DNA of 64,000 nucleotides from Phytophthora quininea (taxonomy: Eukaryota; Oomycota; Peronosporomycetes; Peronosporales; Peronosporaceae), in the NCBI GenBank assembly GCA_011947345.1, contig JAAVTG010000586.1:868001-932000 (forward strand). Reading direction: 5' to 3'. The notes under the pieces are model-generated. The model was not told the DNA's origin. It saw nothing but the letters and a program-made list of their open reading frames with translations, and made no database searches. Positions 1 through 10,027 of the stretch are shown here, piece by piece; position 1 is the first letter of the stretch, and each line of letters begins with the position of its first letter. The position numbers and the translations under genes were made by a program.

Positions 1-593
1 ATGGTGACTTCTCTACAGGCTTCTGCTGAGCAGTGCCAAAGCCTCCAACCTGGAGGTTTTGTGTCTTCACCTGACTCTCCTCAATGCCGTATCCTTTCTT
101 CAGCAGCTTGTGTAGTAAAGTCTCGTCCTTCTCGTCCCCATTGGCCATGCTCTTCCCACTGCCAATACTCGCTTCTTCAGCCGCCAGCTCCTGACGCTGC
201 TTGCGCCAGGACTGCTGCGACCTCTGCCTGAAAGACGACGCCGAGTCCGTCGAGTCCTCGCTGCCGCCTCTCCTCCTGAAGCCTCCGGAAGCGCCCAACT
301 TCTCCTGGGCCAGCGCCGCGTCCTTCTCGAACTGTAAAATAACTGGCTCATTTCGCAGCCGCTTGGCCTTCTCCCAGCGGCTCAGCGACTGCTTCTTGAA
401 GGCTCTCGACAGCGCTTTGGTCTCTGAGTCGGCGTTCTTGATCCCCACAGCGCCAATCCCCCACTGTTTCAGATAAAAATCACATCAGCACCTTCCTCAG
501 ATAATGGCAAAGCAGATCAGCGCCTTGGACGCCGTCCAGATCGCGTACATCCGCCAGCTTCACCGGCCGCAGCGGCAGCTCCGCATCCGCCAT
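1..593 (-). CDS. Unknown conserved-looking protein, partial (runs off the left edge)
   Basis: I do not recognise this gene. On the minus strand an ATG at 593 opens MADAELPLRPVKLADV and reads 34 codons to position 492. A second open frame runs from 463 to the window edge with no stop: a basic, then Ser/Arg/Gln-rich region with KALSRAFKKQSL, RRRGGSEDSTDSASS and LLHKLLKKGYGI. Joining 492 to 463 keeps frame across 28 bases that begin GT and end CAG. That is very short for an intron, so two missing bases are an equally good explanation. The second part has no ATG of its own. It is divergent from RPL13A with about 170 bases between the two starts. The C terminus lies outside the window. Function unknown. 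Confidence 0.5.
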
Positions 594-766
594 CTCAAAT
601 GTAGATTTCCGCCAATCACAATATTGTATGGACATTCAAACCTTTGGATTGGCTAAAATCAGTTTCTCTTGGTTAAAGTATGCGCTGTTTCGGCAATCCT
701 GCACCAAGCGATTGCCCGGCGACTTGCTCTCGCTTTCATTTCCTCTTTAGAACCAAAGAAGCAAAA
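594..766. promoter_or_regulatory. Shared divergent promoter with CCAAT boxes and an Inr-like element
   Basis: This 173-base gap separates two divergent starts. CCAAT lies at 612-616 and its complement ATTGG at 648-652, matching the NF-Y core. At about 734-747, some 20-30 bases before the RPL13A start, the stretch TTTCATTTCCTCTTT resembles the TCA-plus-pyrimidine Inr/FPR core reported for oomycete promoters. Assignment is by motif only. Confidence 0.35.
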
Positions 767-1842
767 ATGGTGTTTGAGAAGCCGATCGTCGTCGACTGCC
801 GCGGCCACCTGGTGGGCCGCCTGGCCTCCTGATCGCCAAGGAGCTGCTGCAGGGCCAGCACGTCGTGGCGGTGCGCTGCGAGCAGCTGGAGATCTCCGGA
901 TCGCGTACGTATTGCCTGCTCTAGTTGATGTATCATACATGTCCGCAATTCAGACGGCCCAGGGACTGGAGCGTGCTCGAGGACGTCGCTGGAGTCGAAG
1001 CGTGCGGACTCTTTTGCAAGGTTGTCGGCTGCGTCCCGACTCCGATTTCGAAGCCTGCGGAGCGTGACGAGCGGGCGTTTGGTTCCATCCAACCAGCCGA
1101 CCAAGAAAGAGACCTGCGCTACTCGCTGCAGTGTCGTCCAAACATGCAAAAGTCGCTGCGTGCAGACACCCCATTCTGTCCTCTTATTGAGAGGAGGAGT
1201 GGTGGTGTGTCATGCCGTCTGCTTGCGGATCGAAGAGAGAGAGAAGTTCACATTTACTAATGTGATCTGCTTGATCTGCTTCTTTCCGGCCAACCAACAG
1301 ACGTGCGCAACAAAGTCAAGTTCTTCCAGTTCCTGAACAAGCGCACGGCCACCAACCCCAAGAAGGGCCCCATCCACTACCGCGCCCCGTCGCGCATGCT
1401 GTGGCGTACCATCCGTGGCATGCTGCCGCACAAGACGGCCCGTGGTGCCGCCGCTCTTCAGCGTCTTAAGGTGCGTTGTCTTTGGATTAAGAAAGAGGTT
1501 CATTATGAGTTGATTCTGATGCTGTTGATGGATTGACAGACGTTCGACGGCATTCCGTCGCCGTACGACAAGCAGAAGCGCATGGTGATCCCCGCCGCTC
1601 TGCGTGTGCTGCGCCTGAAGGCCAGCCACCGCTTCACCGTCCTGGGCGACCTCGCCTCGGAGGTGGGCTGGAAGCACGCCGAGCTGGTCAAGCGCCTCGA
1701 GGCCAAGCGTCTGCTCAAGAGCGACGCCTTCTACAAGAAGAAGGTTGCCCAGCAGAAACGTCTGGCCGAGGCCGAGGCCAAGGTGTTCTCCGAGAACTCG
1801 GAGCTCAAGCCCACGCTTGCCAAGTACGGCCACGCTCTTTAA
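767..1842 (+). CDS. RPL13A: 60S ribosomal protein L13a (uL13)
   Basis: Structural protein of the large ribosomal subunit. Three exons: 767-904, 1301-1470 and 1540-1842. The first intron (905-1300, about 396 bases) is long for this window; the second is 69 bases. Family signatures are HLVGRLAS near the N terminus, then [35 protein letters not shown] and the [13 protein letters not shown] block. Exon 1 breaks after GRLAS because GCCTCCTGATC lacks one C (expected GCCTCCCTGATC). With that base restored the total is 612 nt, giving 203 aa, the usual eukaryotic length. The start is the first ATG and gives the expected [11 protein letters not shown] terminus. Highly confident identification. Confidence 0.95.
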
Positions 1843-2052
1843 GCTGCTGGCTGCTACCACCTTTGGATTCTTGGTTCGCACCCTTGAAAGCAATCGCCAT
1901 TGCGCCACTTGTTTCTAATACAATGGAAACGTTTGAGGAAATTCAACTCCATTGTTCTGCTTGTTGTTGTTCGTCTGTGACCTTGACAGTCTATGCTAGT
2001 GTTTTAGAAGAGCAGGTGCGCTAACTCTTTCTTGACGACGACCTTATGCTTG

Positions 2053-3183
2053 TCACTTTGTCCGTGTTGTTACTACGACCTGCAGCGCCATTGACGAGAG
2101 CACCACCAACTCGGACTCGAGCTTTGTGAACGCCGCCTGACAGCTCCTCCCGTTTCAGGAAAGATGATCGGACTGCCACTGAAGACGACTGTCCAGGTCT
2201 GCAGTGCGTTCCTCCACCATAAGATGCGGCTCGAAGAACCGCATTGTCGATCTTGGAATACGGTCCTTCAGTCGTTCGACGGTCAGCTTTCAATGCTACA
2301 TCCGGTTGCGCAGTCCATTGAACGCCTTCGCGCACGGCTGCAGGCGGTGCACTGACCGTCGATAAACGGCGGTCGAGTTTCTCCAGCGACTGAAGCAGCT
2401 TTTTTCTTCTGCTGTTGTCGACCCCATTTCCTCGGGTTGGTTTCGTGCAGGAGACCTCGATGGCTTCAGCTGCGTCGCTGGTTCTTGCCGTACCTTGGAG
2501 TCGCTCGCAGCGTTTGATAGCTTCTTCTGCTGGCTTGTATCCAACGAGGCGGAGCTCTTTGCTGCCGTTGGACGCTCGGTTAGCTCGTGTAGATCCCGAG
2601 TCTTGTGTAATCGCGAACGAGTCCCAGCATCAGCGATCTCACGGCTTATACTTTGCACTTGATCTCCACGAAGTGTGTTTCTCTCATGTTTTGCTTCGTC
2701 AATGCTTTGACCAACAGTTTTCAGCTGACGACGTTGCTGAATGAGCTTTGGGATCCTCGAGTTCATGAACGCACTGCTTCGGTCTGGAAGTGTCTTCTGT
2801 TTGGAATTCTCATCCGGCTGTAGCTTTGTTTCCCATGCCACTGCAGGTCGTTTAACTAGTAGTTTCGCCTCGATCAAGGCCTTCCTTGTCCTGCTCTTTG
2901 TTGCTGTTGTCTTTGCGAAAACGCTGGCGTCCTCCGTCATCGCCACCGACATGGAGAGGTCCAGACTGTCTTTGATGCGGAGCTTCTTGTCTTCTCCATC
3001 ACTGGACACCGAGTTGGTACTGTCCGACTCGCTATCGGAGAAATCCGCCGGCACCAGCTCAAAGCCGACGAACGATCGCTCCGAATTGTTACTTTTGCTC
3101 TGGTGGTGCTTCCGTCTGGCCTCCATCGCCTGCAACTTCCTCGTCACGGCGTCCAGATCGTACTCCACATCGTTGCTCTGCAT
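2053..3183 (-). CDS. Coiled-coil protein of unknown function, frame-broken at its C terminus
   Basis: The first 295 codons (3183 to 2296) are open. They begin MQSNDVEYDLDAVTRKLQAMEARRK, followed by a Ser/Asp-rich acidic stretch and a basic, low-complexity middle. Beyond the apparent stop, coding-like sequence continues: LLQSLEKLDRRLSTV in a second frame, then ERLKDRI, RTADLDSRLQWQSDHL and FTKLESELVVLSSMAL back in the first frame, ending at a TGA at 2053-2055. These pieces are heptad-like and leucine-rich, as expected of one C-terminal coiled coil split by several small indels. Intact length would be about 376 aa. It could instead be a decaying gene, because some changes need two missing bases. 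Family not recognised. Confidence 0.55.
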
Positions 3184-3367
3184 CGCGCCGCTTTAACATA
3201 GAACCGCACTTAACCCCATTTAACCCTTTAAATCGCACTTAAACACCGGAGAAAAATCGCGTGGGGCGTGTCACGTCCTGTTTGCCCAAACAGAATCGGT
3301 CTCTGCACCACCAGCACGGGCGCAGCAGCGCTCACTCCTCGATCTGAGCCCGCCAAGCAGCAACGAG

Positions 3368-5208
3368 ATGCTGAGCCGAACGCTGCGGTCGAACACGTCG
3401 CCACTGCGCAAGTCGCTTCTGGCTCGAGCCTTCAGCTCCGAGACCCCCAAGGCCGTGGACGGCGTGCGCATCAACCGGTACAGCGCCAATGTGACGCAGC
3501 CCAAAGCTCGCGGCGCTTCGCAGGCCATGCTCTACGCCACCGGCATGAACGAGGACGACATGAACAAGCCCCAAGTGGGCATCGCCAGTATGTGGTGGGA
3601 AGGCAACCCGTGCAACATGCACCTGCTGGATCTGGCTGGGGAGGTCAAGAAGGGCGTCAACGCTGCAGGCCTCGTGGGGCTGCGCTTCAACACCATCGGC
3701 GTGAGTGACGGCATTAGTATGGGCACTGACGGCATGAGCTACAGTCTGCAGAGTCGTGAGCTCATCGCCGACTCCATCGAGACCGTCATGGGCGGCCAAT
3801 GGTACGACGCCAACATCTGCATCCCTGGGTGCGACAAGAACATGCCTGGCTGCGTGATCGCCATGGCGCGAGTCAACCGACCGTCCTTGATGGTCTACGG
3901 AGGCACCATCCGTGCTGGTTGCAGCTCCAAGGGCGAGACGCTGGACATCGTGTCGGCCTTCCAAGCTTATGGAGAGTACATTGCTGGACGCATCACGGAA
4001 GAGGAGCGTCACGACATTATCCGGAACGCATGTCCTGGGGCTGGAGCTTGTGGCGGAATGTACACGGCCAACACAATGGCGACGGCTATTGAGACTCTGG
4101 GTTTGAGTCTGCCGTTCTCGTCCAGCTTCCCGGCCGACTCGACCGAGAAGCAGAACGAGTGTCTGCACGCTGGCGAGGCCATCAAGCTGCTGCTGGAGAA
4201 GGACATTAAGCCGTTGGATATCTTGAGCCCCGAAGCATTCGAGAACGCCATCACGGTGACCATGGCGCTCGGTGGATCGACCAACGCCGTGCTGCACTTG
4301 ATCGCCATCGCTCGCGCTGCCAACATCCCGCTGTCGATCAACGACTTTGAGAAGATCAGCGAGCGCGTGCCGTTCCTGGCCGACTTGAAGCCTAGCGGCA
4401 AGTATGTGATGGAGGACATCCACCGTGTGGGCGGCACCCCCGCTGTGCTGAAGTACCTGCTGAACCAGGGCTTCATCCACGGCGACTGCCTCACGGTGAC
4501 GGGCAAGACGCTGGCCGAGAACCTCGAGAAGGTGCCGGATCTGTCGGACAACCACGAGATCATCCATCCGGTCGACCGTCCGCTCAAGTCGAGTGGCCAC
4601 CTGCGCATTCTGCGTGGCGACCTGGCCCCGGAGGGATCGGTGGCCAAGATCACCGGAAAGGAAGGACTGGTGTTCACCGGTACGGCCAAGGTGTACGACT
4701 GCGAGGAAGACATGATGGCTGGACTGGAGCGGAACGAGATCAAGAAGGGCAGCGTCGTGATCATCCGATACGAAGGCCCCAAGGGCGGCCCCGGCATGCC
4801 AGAGATGCGTAAGTCTGCCACGGTGGTTGAAATTGTTGTTGATGATACTGACGTTGTGGTTTGAATTCTGTAGTTGCGCCGACGTCCGCGATTATGGGCG
4901 CGGGTCTGGGCAAGGACGTTGCCATGCTCACTGACGGCCGCTTCTCGGGCGGCTCGCACGGCTTCATCATCGGCCACATCACTCCGGAGGCGCAGGTGGG
5001 CGGCCCCATTGCGCTGGTGCAGGATGGCGACAAGATCACTGTCGACGCCGAGAAGAACCGCATCGACCTGGTGGAAGTGACTGCCGAGCAGCTTGCTGAG
5101 CGCAAGAAGAACTGGGTTGCGCCTCCGCTCAAGGCCACTCGTGGTACGCTGCACAAGTTCATCAAGAACGTCAAGTCTGCGTCCGAGGGCTGTGTCACGG
5201 ACGAGTAA
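3368..5208 (+). CDS. ILV3: Dihydroxyacid dehydratase, mitochondrial (copy 1)
   Basis: IlvD/Edd-family Fe-S enzyme that converts 2,3-dihydroxyisovalerate and dihydroxymethylvalerate to 2-oxo acids in valine and isoleucine synthesis. Two exons, 3368-4808 and 4874-5208, with a 65-base intron splitting the Leu codon in [15 protein letters not shown]; total 591 aa, normal for the family. The first 28 residues ([20 protein letters not shown]...) are Arg/Ser-rich and look like a mitochondrial presequence. Cluster-ligand regions are visible: [16 protein letters not shown] and [16 protein letters not shown]. The C terminus has [21 protein letters not shown]. No frame break is present. A close paralogue with the same intron is at 12693-14541. 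Confidence 0.95.
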
Positions 5209-5360
5209 ATGTTGCGTATTGGACCGACGATGTCGCTCCGAGGCTAATGGGCCTGCGCGTGGTTAGTACAGTCGAAAGCAACAATATATAGAGATTCACA
5301 TGCATGAAGGCTGCCACTTGTTCTATAAACCATTTCGTCAGACACTCCTCATTCGCGAAG

Positions 5361-6110
5361 ATGTCGACCAAACACGCTACACCGGAAGCTCCAGATGATG
5401 CTGGCCCAAGCAAACGCCAGCGCACTGAACGAGATGTGGGCGCTATCAGGCTCCCTCAAAGTATTCATGCGCTGCCACACGTGATGCAGCAGTTGAGCGA
5501 CTTGTTAATGACCGTCAACGAAGCCATTGAGAAGGCGATCAAACAGAGAGATCTGGCCGGATTCAAGAAACTATTGACAAGGGAGAAGGTGGACTATGTC
5601 CGCGCTTTCGTTGTAGCTGCAAGGGAGAACAATCTGGAAATCATGGACACGCTGCTCGAAGAATACGACTACGACTGCTACGGCGAGCTTGATTTCGAGG
5701 TGATCGTGTCCTTACTAGTCGAAGCAATGGAACGTGGAGACCGCGGCACGGTTGTCTACCTTTGGCACCAGTTTTACGCTTTCTATAACGACCAGGAAGC
5801 TTCATTGACGATCCTGAACGACTTGGACATGGTGGAGGAAGCGATCCGGTACAGCTACCCTGAGATCGTGGAGAAGCTGCTCTTCACGGCAGTTTGCGGT
5901 ATGAACAGTTATGGCCGCCACGTCATAAGCGAGTTTCGAGACGACAAGTTCGACAAGTTCATGAAGCAAGCAGTTGGGCGCAACGACCTAGAGGTCATCC
6001 AGACGATCGTCAATGAATTCCCCGCTGAAGCGCTGGAGTGGGGGATCGACAACAATGTGAGTGAGGTCACCCAACTTGCGCTCCTGAACGCGAATGTGGG
6101 GAACAACTGA
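5361..6110 (+). CDS. Ankyrin-repeat-like protein
   Basis: Single-exon gene of about 249 aa starting at MSTKHATPEAPDD. An in-frame ATG at 5304 is possible, but the second ATG has better context (GCGAAGATG) and avoids a hydrophobic leader. An N-terminal KRQR patch could be a nuclear signal. The body has degenerate ankyrin-like helix pairs of about 30 residues: FVVAARENNLEIMDTLLEE, LVEAMERGDRGTVVYLW, MKQAVGRNDLEVIQTIVNE. Canonical TPLH motifs are missing. It resembles the divergent ankyrin proteins common in oomycetes. It converges with the acyl-CoA synthetase on the other strand, 82 bases away. Specific role unknown. Confidence 0.7.
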   Translation: MSTKHATPEAPDDAGPSKRQRTERDVGAIRLPQSIHALPHVMQQLSDLLMTVNEAIEKAIKQRDLAGFKKLLTREKVDYVRAFVVAARENNLEIMDTLLEEYDYDCYGELDFEVIVSLLVEAMERGDRGTVVYLWHQFYAFYNDQEASLTILNDLDMVEEAIRYSYPEIVEKLLFTAVCGMNSYGRHVISEFRDDKFDKFMKQAVGRNDLEVIQTIVNEFPAEALEWGIDNNVSEVTQLALLNANVGNN

Positions 6111-6192
6111 ACTCAAACAATAGTTGATGGTGTTCCTGATCACTACAAACAAAAGGCAACTGAGTCGCCTAACTAACTACATCCGAGCCGAC

Positions 6193-8054
6193 TCACTTCT
6201 TGTGGCTCTGGTTCTCGTGCACTTGCAGCTCACGACGCAGAATTTTGCCTGTTGCGCTCTTGGGGATCGCAGCGATGAATTCCACCTGACGCACCTTCTT
6301 GAATGGAGCTACCTTCGTCGCGACAAAGTCCATCACGTCTTTCTCCGTCAGCCCCACTGCATTTTCCGGGTCTTTCAGCACCACGTAAGCCTTGGGAATC
6401 TCCTCGCCGAATGCGTCCTTGCCTCGAACGCAGCACGCGTCGGAGATCTGCGGGTGATTGTTCAGCACATCTTCCAACTCGGCGGGAGCTACCTGATGGC
6501 CCTTGTACTTGATGAGCTCCTTTACACGGTCGACGATGAATACGAAGCCATCCTCATCAATATAACCAATGTCACCCGTGCGGAGGAATCGATCCTCAGT
6601 GAATACGCTCTTGTTGGCCTCCGCGTTGTTGGTGTATCCGATCATGACTTGCGGCCCCTTGTACAGCAACTCTCCGTGTTCACCGACCGGAAGGTCCTTA
6701 TCCGTGGCGGTGCATTTCACACGGAGCTGAGTGTTCGGTAGCAATCGACCGACACTTCCCGGCTTGCGGTAGGCGTCCTCGGCGTAGTTCACGGCGGGCG
6801 AAGCTTCCGTCATGCCGTACGCTTGTTTGACGGTGACTCCCAGTCGGTCCTTGACAAGCTTCTCTACTTCTTTCCCCATCGGAGCGCCGCCCGACACGAG
6901 AAACTCCGTCGACGAAATGTCATACTTCTCCACGAGTGGGTGGTGGGCGAGGAACAGAGCCACCGGTGGAGCAATATGCGCCGCTCGAATCTTGTAGGTC
7001 GCCAGCGCCTGCAAGAACGACTCTGGTTCGAAGCGAGGCAAGATGACTTTGGCTGCGCCCTGACACAGCGACAAATGCAGCAGCATCATGCCGTAGATGT
7101 GGTAGAATGGCAGAAGTCCGAGCGAGTAGCCGCACAGATCCTCCACGTGATCCACCTGAAGCGCGTTCGACAAGATATTCTTCGCGCTCAACGCCACACC
7201 CTAAAGACGACGTCTTGTCAGTATCTGCGACGGTGAATTGTTGCCAAGTCGTTCTTACCTTCGGGACGCCGGTGGTTCCGCTCGAAAACGGCAGCAGCAC
7301 ATTCGACTCTGGGTCGATCGTCTCGAACTTGAAAGACGCGTCGTCGCTCTTGACCAGTTCACTACAACAAACAACAAACGTGTCAGCACCTCATTCCCCC
7401 ACATCACCAAAATCCTCAACGTACTCTACGCTTTTGGGTCCTCCCTGCTCTTCTGCAGCGTGGCCCATGGTGTAAACGAATTTGGTGTCCACCCCACACA
7501 GCTTCGCTGCTTCCACTGCCGTGCTCTCCAGCTCCTTGTGGGTGATGATGTAGTTGGCCTTGGCTGCCTTGATCTGCACCGCCAGCTCGTCCGGTCGGAA
7601 CATTGGCGACGACGGAGAGCAAACCGCTCCAGTGACGTCAACGCTGGAAACAAACAGCGTTAGAACTTGGTGAATTGAGTCCAAGAGCAGTGTCTCTCTC
7701 ACCTAACACGGCCGTGGGGTAGTCCAGACAGTTAAACGAGTGCAGGATCACCGCGTCGCCCTTTTTGACGCCGTCTTTGGCCAGTGCAATGGCGAATCGC
7801 CTGGCTCGCTCGTGGAGGTCTCCAAAGGACAGTTTTTCGTGTGTAAGGCCGTCGATGAAGGCCGGTCGGTCCTTGTGAACGCTCAGTTGGCTCTGCACGA
7901 CGTCCCAAATGGTCTTGTCCGGGATATCCACCGTCGGGTGCGGAGACTCGTGCACAATCATGGAGAAGCATCGGAACGTGATCGGTCTTTGACGAAGCAA
8001 CGGACTGCGCAGCGAGGACCGCGCGGCGGAGCGGAGGAAGCGACTTGCGAGCAT
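6193..8054 (-). CDS. 4-coumarate:CoA ligase-like acyl-CoA synthetase, mitochondrial (copy 1)
   Basis: ANL-superfamily enzyme that activates a carboxylic acid with ATP and CoA through an acyl-adenylate; the substrate cannot be read from sequence. Exons: 8054-7703, 7643-7425, 7361-7259 and 7200-6193. The adenylation P-loop is LPFSSGTTGVPK; later motifs are YGMTEASPAVNYAE, GELLYKGPQVMIGYTNN, RTGDIGYIDEDGF and the PKSATGKILRREL lysine motif. The N terminus (MLASRFLRSAARSSLRSPLLR) looks mitochondrial. Exon 2 lacks one base near 7628 (CTGGAGCG, where the paralogue reads CTAGGAGC). With it restored the CDS is 1683 nt, 560 aa. The ends of introns 1 and 2 match the paralogue at 20589-22514. Intron 3 (7258-7201), just after the GTTGVPK lysine, is unique to this copy. 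Confidence 0.9.
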
Positions 8055-8587
8055 TTCTGACGGTTACTTTCAGTCGGAGCTTGGGCGGTGGCCGGCGAAT
8101 TCGCTTGTGGCGGACTTGGAGCTGCTGACGCACGTCGAGTTCGGTGTGCTTGAATATGCGAGGGGATGAGCGCTCGTCCGGCTGTTTGACAGATGCGGAT
8201 TGAAGTTTGTGCCCGGGAACGCTATCACACTGTTTTCAAATCACTTCCAAAGTGTTGACATCAACGTGGCCAGGGGCTCGATCAGCGCGGCGTGTGGATG
8301 TGGAGTGCCTGCCGGCGGTGAGAACGGAACTCATGGGCCACCACCTGCTTCGTGTTGACAGCGAAGGAATTCATACGACTAGCAGCTTCGCCGGCGGCGA
8401 AAAGAGTGGGCTAGCAGTCTTGGAGGGATGGTCTTCAGAGAGGTCTGCGGAGGCTCATCGCTTGATGTTGTTGCAGTCGCCCAACGGCGATCGCACTGGG
8501 ACCGGGAGCTTTCATATAGTCCCATGCCGTTAGAGTGGGCCCAGCAGGTTGTTACAGTGCTGCATTCTCGTTTGACAAGTGCTTGAC
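8055..8587. other. Intergenic, no gene seen
   Basis: Upstream of the minus-strand acyl-CoA synthetase and before the gag relic. Open frames are short with no recognisable motifs. No long terminal repeat could be matched to a second copy in the window. Confidence 0.4.
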
Positions 8588-9341
8588 ATGAATGCTCGAG
8601 CTGCAACAGACCCAGGGCCACCCCTGTCCACAGCAAGTGAGGACGGGGAGATCACGCCGTCGGAGTGGTGGGCCTCTTTGTCTCCTGCACAGCAGCAGTT
8701 TATCGCTTCTGGATCACCCGTCCAGCCACCACCGCTCGCCGATCAAGCGCCGGTGGAGTTGTGGGTCGGCAGGGTCTCCAACTACGTCTTCGGCAAGCCC
8801 GACAGCGAGTGGCAACTCATGAAGGAGCTCTGCCGTTGCAAGCAGAGCCCGGGAGAAGACCTGCCGACGTTCTCCAAACGACTGAGAGCCATCGGCAGCG
8901 ACGGGTCCCAGCACGAACGATGGTACGTCGAGGCCTTCCTGGACGGCCTCGCCAATCAAGGAACCTCTGTGCTCACGCGCATGACCAAGCCAACGTCTTT
9001 AGCGAAGGCGACGCAGCGGGCGGTGGAGATCTGCGGTGACTATGGCGAGGGCCTCGGCATCTCTCCATTGCGAAATGCTCTGCGTCGCGCCCCGGCATCC
9101 ACCACGACGCCGCAAGATCAATTGCTGTGTCTGGCTAAAACGTTGCAGCTGGATGTCGCTCGCATGGCCCCGGACGCGGCGCAAGACGACCGTCGACCTC
9201 GTCCAAGGAAAGATATCGGCCAAGGCACCAAGACTGCGGATATGCACGACCGCTTGCTACAACTGCGGCCGTGTCGGCCATTTGCAGCGTGATTGTCAAC
9301 AGCCATTCGAGAGCAACAGCAAACGAGCTCGCCGCAGTTGA
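8588..9341 (+). mobile_element. Retrotransposon gag relic with CCHC zinc knuckle
   Basis: An open frame from ATG 8588 to 9292 encodes a gag-like protein: hydrophilic, with WWASLSPAQQQFIASGSP, then a capsid-like region (ELCRCKQSPGEDLPTFSKRLRAIG, WYVEAFLDGLAN). In a different frame near 9250-9300 lies CYNCGRVGHLQRDC, a perfect C-x2-C-x4-H-x4-C nucleocapsid knuckle, directly after the capsid part. The frame change between them requires at least one indel near 9190. Downstream I find no clear protease, reverse transcriptase or integrase, so this is a truncated gag, probably of a Ty3/gypsy-type or copia-type element. The two classes cannot be separated from gag alone. Confidence 0.65.
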
Positions 9342-10027
9342 CGTGTCAGTGTCGGACCACGCGTATGTGTGTGTGTACAGCTCAAGACAAAGTGGAAGGT
9401 GTAAGTGTCCAAGAATCACAATTGAGCTATTGCAATCAGTCTTTGAAGATCATGGCCAAGATGGTTTCTGGAGCTTAAGATTCCCAAGGCGCTCTCCATG
9501 TCGGTGGTGAGGTAACGGCAAGAGTTCAGCCGCAAGCTCCTGGGAAATGTCTAGCACCGACAACGTCAGCAGCATCCGGACATGGAACAAGGCTCCACTA
9601 ACTTTTGCAGCATGGCCTTCTTTCGTTGCTTTGGATTGTCCGGCGAAGCGAGTCGAGCACTGGGCTGACGGGAGCAAGCAATTCCACGCGTGGCCATGGA
9701 GATCCGGAGAGCTGCTCTTGAAGTGGCAAGCAGCCGATGTTCCACCCAGCTAGCTGAGCAACGTTCGGACCAGCTAGTCGCTGTCGGTCAATTCTCGATC
9801 GTTGGTAGCAGTCTCCACCACGGGGTCTTTCCATTCCTCGACGGTTCCTCTTCTGGCTCGAGTTTCCACCGTTAAACGACATGGCGCTTGGGGCGATTGT
9901 CCTGCCCCCCTAATGGATTAGGCGCTCCCAGACGTTGGTCACTCGCTGCTGCGCCTCGCACCGCCAGTCTCATTGCAGTTTTCGCGCTGAACCGCACACG
10001 ACGTTTAACAGTCCGTCGCTTCCAGGC
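9342..10027. other. Degenerate sequence after the gag relic, no gene seen
   Basis: Short open frames only. This may be decayed pol sequence, but no catalytic motif (DTG/DSG, YxDD or DDE) was found. The last part serves as upstream region for the START-FYVE gene. Confidence 0.4.

Noticed and set aside
3332..5154. Long minus-strand open frames across ILV3 copy 1 (and similar ones opposite ILV3 copy 2)
   Set aside because: Antisense shadows caused by high third-position GC; the sense strand has clear family motifs.
8588..10000. Complete LTR retrotransposon
   Set aside because: Only gag and a zinc knuckle are readable; no reverse transcriptase, integrase or matching terminal repeats were found.
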